Source of the DNA: CAKRJP01 sp963589425
Lineage (GTDB): Bacteria > Bacillota > Clostridia > Lachnospirales > Lachnospiraceae
Direction of reading: 5' to 3'
NCBI GenBank assembly: GCA_963589425.1
Contig: CAVAKZ010000007.1
Span: 9,019 to 73,018, forward strand
Length of the DNA: 64,000 bases
Made by a program: the position numbers and the translations under genes. The notes under the pieces were generated by a model that worked only from the letters and a program-made list of their open reading frames with translations, was not told the DNA's origin and ran no database searches. Shown in pieces: positions 57,775-64,000 of the stretch. The first letter of the stretch is position 1. Each line of letters opens with the position of its first letter.

Positions 57775-59991
57775 CTATTCCTGGTCTTGATTCTGATCTT
57801 GATTCTGATTTTGCTGTGACAGTTGGCTAAGGTCTGTAACATAAATGGTTGTGAATTCCTTAAGGAAATCCTCATATTTGATTACAAACTGACCGTATGT
57901 CTCATCAGAACCATTGGCAAAGGTAATAACTGAGCTTCCGGTCTGGCTTCTCTTTCCTTTTTTATTGTACTGTAAGGAATGATTACTGTATGGGTTACGC
58001 ATTTTCACATATTTAACTCCGTTGATCTCCTCCGCACCTAAAATGGTATAGGCATGTCCGGATTGAATTCCTTTACCAGGTTTGTCTAAAGAACCTGTAC
58101 TATAAACCTTCTTACTTGTTTTCATAGCTTTCAGTTCGTCAAAGAATTGCTCCTTCTCTCTCTTTTTTCGAAGACCCCAATTTTGTTGCTTACAGTCACA
58201 AGCCTTCACGCCTAATAACTGTTGAATATAATCGGAGCCAACTCCATACCACAAGGATCGATAACCCCGTACCTGTTTACCATCGATCTTTCTTCCATAA
58301 AAGGCAAAGGCCTTTTCAATCATTTGCATCCACAGGGTTCCTGCTGACAAGGCGTCTGCTCCACCGGTTATAAGTCTTGGCACAGTTTTCTTCACACGAA
58401 TGTAAACAGGTTTTAGTGGTTCACCCTCTTTCGCATTATCCACATCATACAGTCTTACTACTACCGTACCATCCCCCATATCTTTCAGACAGCTTTTAAT
58501 AAGAGCCGGGTCTGCATTGATCACACCTGCTGTTCCCGCCATCATAAAGCAATTGGAGACCATTCTCTGTTTCAAATCATTAACCACCGGTTCATGAGCA
58601 AACAAAGGAGTATCTGTTTGATTTGACCAATAGGTGCTCTTCGTAATGATGGCATTTCTTTTCATTCCCTTATTTTTTCCTTCGTTTTCCATTTTGGAAT
58701 CCGAACACTCTATAATCTGAGCACCATCAGGAATTTTCAAAGTACCATCGGTCATTTCTTTAAAATACTTCTGCATATCCCGAAGGATCTCGGCAGCCGG
58801 TCCCTCTAGCTGTTTCTTAGCAGCCTTATCCACAGCCTTCATGGCCTTCATAAGTCTCTCACGCTCTTCTGTATATCCTACAGCATAGCGGGTTCCAACT
58901 ACATATTCATTAACGGTTTTCGCCAGCTCTTGCTGTCCAAGATCATATAATTTCAGATTCATATCTCGAAGTTGGTCCCTCTTTTTCTGAGATCTTAAAT
59001 CAGAATCTGTATTCATAGCTTCTTCTCTTGTAATTCTTGCATTCTTTCCGTAAGGTTGGGCTTGAGCAAGTCCCTTTTCTTCTTTTTTCGCTCTGTTTTT
59101 CAGACGGTCTTCATCATTGATCTGCTGATCATCTTTTGAATGAAATAGGTCTTTCCAAGCATCCAGATCCTTCTGGAGCATAACCGCCGGTTGGTCTTTC
59201 TCCCCTAAAACGGATCCATCTAAGCGAACTCTGTTTTGTTCTACAAAAACAGTCAATCGGGTCTTTAACAATCTAATAAATGGTCTTAACTCTTCTATAG
59301 TATCTTTGAACACCTGGGCCATAGGATCTGTTTCCCCATCTAAGAACTCGAAACTTTTGACCAAAGAATAATAATTGTCAAATTTATCTATAAGCATGGC
59401 TCTTTCAAAGGCTTTTTCATGTAAGATAGTTCCTCTTGCCTCCATAAGATCCTGTAAGGCTTTGGCTTTTAGTTCTGCTTTTAAATCCCTTCTCTCCGTC
59501 TTTTTCTTTTCGTCTTTCTCGATCTTTGCATCCTCCTTCTTCTGCTCTTCTTCAAGCCACTTTAAGTCATATTGTTGATTAATCTTATTTATATGTTGAT
59601 GAGCAGAATAGGTAAGAGAAGTCGCCTTGTCTGTTAACATCTTAGATCGATCAATGGCTGCATTTTTCTTTCTTGTTTTTTCTGAATATGCCTTGCCAAA
59701 AACCGTCTTCTTCTCAGACATTTTAGCAGTATCCTTCATGTCTACCACTTTTTCTCTGTAGTCTATTACGATTTGTTCTTTTTGCTCATTCAGTAATTCC
59801 TCGGCTTCCTCCTCTTCTTCTATATTTTCAAGTTCCTCAAAATCACCAAAAGCACCTACTCCTTTTTTTACCTCCACAAAATTATTATTTTGCTCTAGCT
59901 CTAGGTCTTCTTTACTCATCTCCAGAAAAGAATTCATAAAACTATCTTTATTCTTATTTTTTTCTTTAAAAGAAGTTCCAAATCCACCCAT
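57775..59991 (-). CDS. Large protein with C-terminal calpain-like cysteine protease domain
   Basis: 738 aa, no signal peptide or membrane helix. Residues 1-400 are highly charged and largely coiled coil (acidic 53-75, Lys/Glu-rich 145-185). From about 455 the sequence has the order of a calpain (clan CA) domain: RMVSNCFMMAGTAGV with candidate Cys481, SGHAYTILGAEEINGVKYVK with His646, and MRNPYSN with Asn666. The tail is a Gln/Asn/Asp repeat (NQNQDQNQDQNQDQE). Assignment is by motif order and spacing, without a search. It follows a GNAT gene by 19 bases. Substrate and role unknown. Confidence 0.7.
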   Translation of the reverse strand: MGGFGTSFKEKNKNKDSFMNSFLEMSKEDLELEQNNNFVEVKKGVGAFGDFEELENIEEEEEAEELLNEQKEQIVIDYREKVVDMKDTAKMSEKKTVFGKAYSEKTRKKNAAIDRSKMLTDKATSLTYSAHQHINKINQQYDLKWLEEEQKKEDAKIEKDEKKKTERRDLKAELKAKALQDLMEARGTILHEKAFERAMLIDKFDNYYSLVKSFEFLDGETDPMAQVFKDTIEELRPFIRLLKTRLTVFVEQNRVRLDGSVLGEKDQPAVMLQKDLDAWKDLFHSKDDQQINDEDRLKNRAKKEEKGLAQAQPYGKNARITREEAMNTDSDLRSQKKRDQLRDMNLKLYDLGQQELAKTVNEYVVGTRYAVGYTEERERLMKAMKAVDKAAKKQLEGPAAEILRDMQKYFKEMTDGTLKIPDGAQIIECSDSKMENEGKNKGMKRNAIITKSTYWSNQTDTPLFAHEPVVNDLKQRMVSNCFMMAGTAGVINADPALIKSCLKDMGDGTVVVRLYDVDNAKEGEPLKPVYIRVKKTVPRLITGGADALSAGTLWMQMIEKAFAFYGRKIDGKQVRGYRSLWYGVGSDYIQQLLGVKACDCKQQNWGLRKKREKEQFFDELKAMKTSKKVYSTGSLDKPGKGIQSGHAYTILGAEEINGVKYVKMRNPYSNHSLQYNKKGKRSQTGSSVITFANGSDETYGQFVIKYEDFLKEFTTIYVTDLSQLSQQNQNQDQNQDQE

Positions 59992-60010
59992 CTTATTTCA
60001 TCTTCCTTTC

Positions 60011-60841
60011 CTATTCTCTATAAAATACTCCCACACACTCATTAGTCTTTTCTATATTTTCACCGGCAATTCTAAGATATAAATTTACCGCCTTTTCGTT
60101 GGTAAGTACCATTTCCACCTCAGTGTCCATAGGATATTGTTTGCTTAAATCTTCCATGGCTGCTACCAATAGGGGCAAGGCTCTTGTTGCTGAATGTTCC
60201 TTCACCTTGAAGTAATCTACACTGATTAGGCCTTCTTGTTCTTTTAGAAGCAACATGCCTGCCACCTTCATCTTGTTTATGATCACATAACTGAAAGGTT
60301 TCCTAGCGGCATAATCTTCCACATGTTCCCCTAATTTTTTGAACATCCACTGCTCACAGATAGCTTTTTCCAGCCCTTTTAATTCGCTGATCCTGGAATA
60401 ATTCCCAAGTTTTTTTGCTAATCGAAAAGGTTTCAACCTATCCGATATGGTCTGCAGATTGCTTCGGCCAAGATCCATCTCCAGATGTTCTACATCAAAT
60501 CCATTGTAGGTTAGAAAGGGCTGCAATGTGATCTGCTCACCATCATCTTCATAATTTACCACTAATTTGCTGCAAGCGGCTTCCTCCATCCGTCCAAACA
60601 GGTAATCCATAAGTTCACTTCCCAGTCCCAATCTACGATGCTCCGGGAAAATATAAATGCTTTGAAGTTTCCATACGGATTGATTTTCCTCCCAACACAC
60701 AGCTCCTGCCACTTGATCCATAAATGTGACCCCTGCTCCGCAATAACGAGGATTTCCTATCATCAACTTTACAAATATTTCTTCCGGAATCGATCCTGCC
60801 CACTCTATTAAGTTTTCTTTATTTAATTCTACGATCTTCAT
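60011..60841 (-). CDS. GNAT-family N-acetyltransferase
   Basis: 276 aa. The N-terminal half shows the acetyl-CoA fold: WKLQSIYIFPEHRRLGLGSELMDYLF, with the R/Q-x-x-G-x-G/A loop as RRLGLGS. The C-terminal half (residues 150-276) may be a second, degenerate GNAT-like domain (SVDYFKVKEHSATRALPLLV). Acceptor unknown. AGGATG before the ATG; upstream of the calpain-like gene, probably one transcript. Confidence 0.8.
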   Translation of the reverse strand: MKIVELNKENLIEWAGSIPEEIFVKLMIGNPRYCGAGVTFMDQVAGAVCWEENQSVWKLQSIYIFPEHRRLGLGSELMDYLFGRMEEAACSKLVVNYEDDGEQITLQPFLTYNGFDVEHLEMDLGRSNLQTISDRLKPFRLAKKLGNYSRISELKGLEKAICEQWMFKKLGEHVEDYAARKPFSYVIINKMKVAGMLLLKEQEGLISVDYFKVKEHSATRALPLLVAAMEDLSKQYPMDTEVEMVLTNEKAVNLYLRIAGENIEKTNECVGVFYRE

Positions 60842-60909
60842 TGGCTTTTCATCCTTCCTGCTCTTTTATACGAAACCCTTTCCCATAGTGGCTAATACTT
60901 TTTATTTTT

Positions 60910-63507
60910 TCAAAAAACAAGTGCTCTGCTGCTATGACAGGTAAAATACAGCACCTGATTGTCTTCGCTAATTTTCTTTATTAACTCCATTCCTTTTTCC
61001 AGCTTTTCTTCATCCAGATTGCTGAAAGGATCATCCAGAATCAGAAGCGAAGACTCCTCCGGATACATGGCTTTGGCCAAGGCCAGCCGGTAACACAATT
61101 CAATTAAATCTTTATAGCCCAAACTCATACTCTCTTCTGAGCGACTGGCCCCCTTTTCCTTAATAAGAACCTGTCTTTTGGCATCAATATCAATAGTAAT
61201 ATCCGAATCTTTGGCTAACTGTTTGAAATATTCTTTTAAAGCATTTTCTATAGGAGCCGCATATCTGGCATTTAATTGATTTTTTGCAGCTTCCAAATGG
61301 TCCATTGCTTTTTCAAGAATTTTTTTCTTCTCCAGACAAGCTTCTTTTTCTTCTTTTAAAACAAGGATTCTTTCCTCACATTCACAAATTTCATTATAGC
61401 TGTCATTTAGGTCATTTAACCGTTTATCACTGGTCATTCTCTGTTTTGTAAGAACCGTAATCTCCTCATTGATTTTCTTATGCTCTCCTGCCAGTTTCGT
61501 CAAGGAATCCTCTTCTATTTCTTCTGTAGCTACTAAAAGTTGCCTATAATCTTCGTGTTGTCTTTCAAAATCTTCCTTTTTGTCTTTGCTTTCTATATAG
61601 GAATTCCTGCGAACCTGATAGAGGGACAGATGTTCTTTCATTTCATCCAAGGACCGCTCAAAACCCGCAGAAAAGGAAAACTCATATACTTCAAAGAAGG
61701 AAGTAATCTTTTTCATAGACTCTTCGTATTCTTTCTTGGCCTGCTTATATTGATTTCTTGTATTTCTATAGGATTCTAAAGTTTTAAAATCCTGAAGGAT
61801 TTGATTTAAATCTAAAAGTACGTTGGCTTCCTTATACTCAAAATGATACTTTTCCAGAAGAGCCTTCACCTGGGCTTCCATATAGGAAATCCGTCTTCCA
61901 TCTGTCATATTGGCAGAGACCGCCTGATCTCTTCTCTCACTTAAGTTTCTGTAACTTTCATATTGACTCAAAATACTGCGAAGATTGTACTCCACTGTGT
62001 CCGGATCATAATTCATTTGATAGGTCAGGAAATAATCCTGAATCTTTTTTTCTATTTCTTCCAAGCGGCAACTAGGATCGTAAGCTGAGGCTGGATCTTC
62101 CTTCGAATTCCCCTTCAATACTCCCCTAAATGCCATTGCTATTCCAAGAATAAACAGGAAAACACCTAGAATCTTTACATGCGGTAGGGCAATGAACCAA
62201 GAAATTCCTACAGCTGCCGCAATGATTCCTAATAATAGGATATTTTTATTGCCTTTTGTATTTTCAGTTTTGGAGCTTTCATTTTTTCCGGCTTCCAGCT
62301 TACTTTTTATAGCTTCATGTTGTCTCCAAAGGCTAACCAAGGCCTGATTTTCCTTTGTATTTACAGGATGGTCCTTAAATCGTCCCTCCTCTTCCTGCAG
62401 CTGTTCCAGTTCTATTTTGGATAAACTTCTCTGCTGAATCCGATTTTTAATCTCTTCTCGTTCTTTGCACCAAAAATTTACAAGGCCTTGAATATTCTCC
62501 TTATCTTCCTCTCCAAAATCCATGCCTGCATATTGGTCTTCTAATTGCCCCAAGGCCTTAGAAGCATCCTCCCCGAGGGAGTAATCCTCCATCTTGGTAT
62601 TTAGTGATTTTAGTTTTCTGGCTTCTTCCATTATAGCATTTAAATCCCCCTGGCTTGGAATCGCTCCCGGAAAATATTTTTTTTCTTGTAAATACTTTTC
62701 TTTGCTATCCTCATAAGATGCGAGAAGGGTTTCATATACTTTCTTGTTCCTTTGATAATCCTGTCTTTGGGCCACTTGCTCCATTTGTTCCTGTATGAAG
62801 CCTTCCTCTTTTTTCAGTTCCAAAATCTCTTGATTACAAGCTGTAATTTCAGATTCTGTATCTTTCATAGACCTCTCGATTCCTTGCTTTCCAAGAACTT
62901 TACTTTTCAGATCATCAAGTTCTGTTTTTAACTCTTTTAAGGCACCCCTTCTGTAGGTTCCGATCTCATCTTTTTGTTTTTCTAACAATTTGATAGCCTG
63001 ATCGTGATCGTTCAGATCATCCGCTGCCTCTACCAAATTTCCAATCTTTGCGTCAATATCGGTAAAAGACGAATGACTGTATTCATTTTGAGAAATAAAG
63101 AGGGTTCTGGCAAAGGACTCTCCATTAATACCAAAAATTGTCTCTCCTATGCTTTCTGATTCAAAATCTTTAGATTCCAGCTTCGTAAGAGCATCTATTA
63201 ATTCAAAGATGTCTTTCTTTTTGTCCTCTCCAAAGCTGCGGGTCATCTTATATTCTTTGCCCCCATGTTCAAAGCGGATAGATCCACCGTAAGTTCCCCC
63301 CTGCCAGGGCATATACTTTAAACGTTCTCTTTTTGCTCGCAGCTTGCCCTCATTTTCAAAGCCATAAAACATGACTTTAATAAAGGCACCCAGGGTTGTT
63401 TTCCCAAAGCCATTTTCTGCCTTTATTACATTAAGGCCATTTTCAAATTCATACTGATAATGGGACAAGATTCCAAAATTCTCAATTTGTAAATTTATTA
63501 ATCGCAT
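60910..63507 (-). CDS. YhaN-like SMC/Rad50-type AAA ATPase
   Basis: 865 aa. N-terminal IENFGILSHYQYEFENGLNV and Walker A KAENGFGKTTLGAF; long coiled coils; two adjacent membrane helices near residues 425-465 (NILLLGIIAAAVGISWFIAL); C-terminal signature SLGYKDLIELCYRLALAKAM and Walker B LILDDPFSNLDEEKL. This is the YhaN pattern: an SbcC/Rad50 relative with a membrane insert. Its ATG directly abuts the stop of the nuclease gene (TAA-ATG). DNA repair or membrane-linked DNA processing is inferred. Confidence 0.88.
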   Translation of the reverse strand: MRLINLQIENFGILSHYQYEFENGLNVIKAENGFGKTTLGAFIKVMFYGFENEGKLRAKRERLKYMPWQGGTYGGSIRFEHGGKEYKMTRSFGEDKKKDIFELIDALTKLESKDFESESIGETIFGINGESFARTLFISQNEYSHSSFTDIDAKIGNLVEAADDLNDHDQAIKLLEKQKDEIGTYRRGALKELKTELDDLKSKVLGKQGIERSMKDTESEITACNQEILELKKEEGFIQEQMEQVAQRQDYQRNKKVYETLLASYEDSKEKYLQEKKYFPGAIPSQGDLNAIMEEARKLKSLNTKMEDYSLGEDASKALGQLEDQYAGMDFGEEDKENIQGLVNFWCKEREEIKNRIQQRSLSKIELEQLQEEEGRFKDHPVNTKENQALVSLWRQHEAIKSKLEAGKNESSKTENTKGNKNILLLGIIAAAVGISWFIALPHVKILGVFLFILGIAMAFRGVLKGNSKEDPASAYDPSCRLEEIEKKIQDYFLTYQMNYDPDTVEYNLRSILSQYESYRNLSERRDQAVSANMTDGRRISYMEAQVKALLEKYHFEYKEANVLLDLNQILQDFKTLESYRNTRNQYKQAKKEYEESMKKITSFFEVYEFSFSAGFERSLDEMKEHLSLYQVRRNSYIESKDKKEDFERQHEDYRQLLVATEEIEEDSLTKLAGEHKKINEEITVLTKQRMTSDKRLNDLNDSYNEICECEERILVLKEEKEACLEKKKILEKAMDHLEAAKNQLNARYAAPIENALKEYFKQLAKDSDITIDIDAKRQVLIKEKGASRSEESMSLGYKDLIELCYRLALAKAMYPEESSLLILDDPFSNLDEEKLEKGMELIKKISEDNQVLYFTCHSSRALVF

Positions 63508-64000
63508 TTACACAAGCTCCTTTCCCATTAATGCATCCAAACCATATTTTATGACTTTTTCTTTTTCTTCTTCTGTTAAAGAAGGATCATTTTTTACAGA
63601 CCGAACAAACTCTCCCTTCAGGGATTGGTCTTTTTCAAAACTGCTGTAATCAACTTTAATAGAGTACTTACTCTTAATCTTCAGCAAATAAAAGTCATCT
63701 TTAAAATGGGATTGTATTAGATCCTCATCTATGGTTACGTCTAGATCAATATCTCCTGTTAAGATAAATTCTCCAATGCTTCCTTCCGGGCAATTCAGAT
63801 CTCGAAGAAAGGTCTCTAGCATTTTCATAACAGAAAGAGTGTCTTCTGCCCCGGAAATATCCAGAGTCTCATGATAAATCTTTCGCTTGGCATGGGGCAC
63901 AAAGCTTCTGGTAAATGTATGATTTTCCTCATCAATATCAAGGACCACAAAACCATGATCTCCGGGCTCATCAAAACCTCTTCCCTCTAGGCATCCGCTA
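63508..64000 (-). CDS. YhaO-like metallophosphoesterase (C-terminal part)
   Basis: Open to the window edge; about 163 residues are present. EGRGFDEPGDHGFVVLDID near the cut is the strand pattern that follows the metal centre in SbcD/YhaO DNA exonucleases; the metal-binding motifs lie outside the window. The remainder is the capping domain. It pairs with the YhaN-like ATPase as in B. subtilis yhaO-yhaN. Confidence 0.8.
   Translation of the reverse strand, partial: SGCLEGRGFDEPGDHGFVVLDIDEENHTFTRSFVPHAKRKIYHETLDISGAEDTLSVMKMLETFLRDLNCPEGSIGEFILTGDIDLDVTIDEDLIQSHFKDDFYLLKIKSKYSIKVDYSSFEKDQSLKGEFVRSVKNDPSLTEEEKEKVIKYGLDALMGKELV

Noticed and set aside
59000..59991. Repeat-rich surface protein or phage tail protein at the N-terminal half of the calpain-like gene
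   Set aside because: The region is charged coiled coil without signal peptide, membrane segment, anchoring motif or phage-like neighbours.
1..64000. CRISPR arrays, insertion sequences, integrases, prophage genes
   Set aside because: No regularly spaced repeats and no transposase, integrase or phage structural protein among the frames read.

Overview
The window reads as chromosomal DNA of a low-to-mid GC anaerobic Firmicute (class Clostridia, most like Lachnospiraceae; the family is inference). The grounds are strong AGGAGG ribosome-binding sites, two T-box leaders, ECF vitamin transport, a lipoteichoic-acid-synthase-like protein, Fe-S serine dehydratase and class I fumarase, and above all a Stickland-type D-proline reductase locus together with the complete selenocysteine machinery. 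Most genes are on the minus strand. There is one 10-base N gap at 54655-54664.

Layout. (1) 1-2600: start of the S10 ribosomal protein operon (rpsJ, rplC, rplD, partial rplW) behind a long, highly folded leader. A divergent promoter, a very short terminated transcript and a second folded leader lie in front of a DMT-family transporter (2608-3504). (2) 3597-12162: proline reductase cluster. On the minus strand are tRNA-Sec (selC), prdC, a free-standing copy of the PrdA N-terminal domain, prdA, a 92-aa family gene, the selenoprotein gene prdB, prdD and prdE. Divergently transcribed are proline racemase (prdF) and a TetR regulator. L-proline is racemised by PrdF and reduced to 5-aminovalerate by PrdAB, with electrons delivered through PrdC. 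(3) 12191-18279: one selenium operon (yedF, selD which is itself a selenoprotein, selA, selB, LysR regulator) that supplies selenophosphate and the Sec-insertion factors needed for PrdB. (4) 18445-20413: small alarmone synthetase, corrinoid adenosyltransferase, two small unknown genes. (5) 20431-29620: T-box-controlled valS followed by an LTA-synthase-like gene, folC, a 44-aa gene, a TPR membrane protein and a methyltransferase. (6) 29689-32400: sirtuin, serine dehydratase, tRNA-Leu. (7) 32560-41670: DUF4317 gene, purC, an amino-acid ABC importer, and an operon of a DUF6110 protein, a P1B-type ATPase with an altered metal motif, and an ABC-F protein. (8) 41755-45952: fumarase (two subunits), DASS transporter, divergent LysR. 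(9) 45954-52417: T-box-controlled thrS leading into a folate operon (second folC, folE, HD protein, folP, folB-folK fusion). (10) 52450-57721: an operon that looks like NAD-precursor uptake and salvage: amidohydrolase, ECF S, T and A components, NiaR-like repressor, PfkB kinase, with a candidate operator at its head. (11) 57775-64000: a calpain-like cysteine protease, a GNAT protein and a YhaN/YhaO-like ATPase-nuclease pair cut by the window end.

The observations I rate highest are these. The prdD/prdE gene boundary aligns to the residue with the PrdA self-cleavage site. A nearly identical stand-alone copy of the PrdA N-terminal domain sits directly upstream of prdA. The NiaR-linked ECF/kinase/amidohydrolase operon carries a clear dyad. 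The window also has a calpain-like protease in a bacterial cytosolic context and a branched S10 leader. No CRISPR array, insertion sequence, prophage or integrase was seen.
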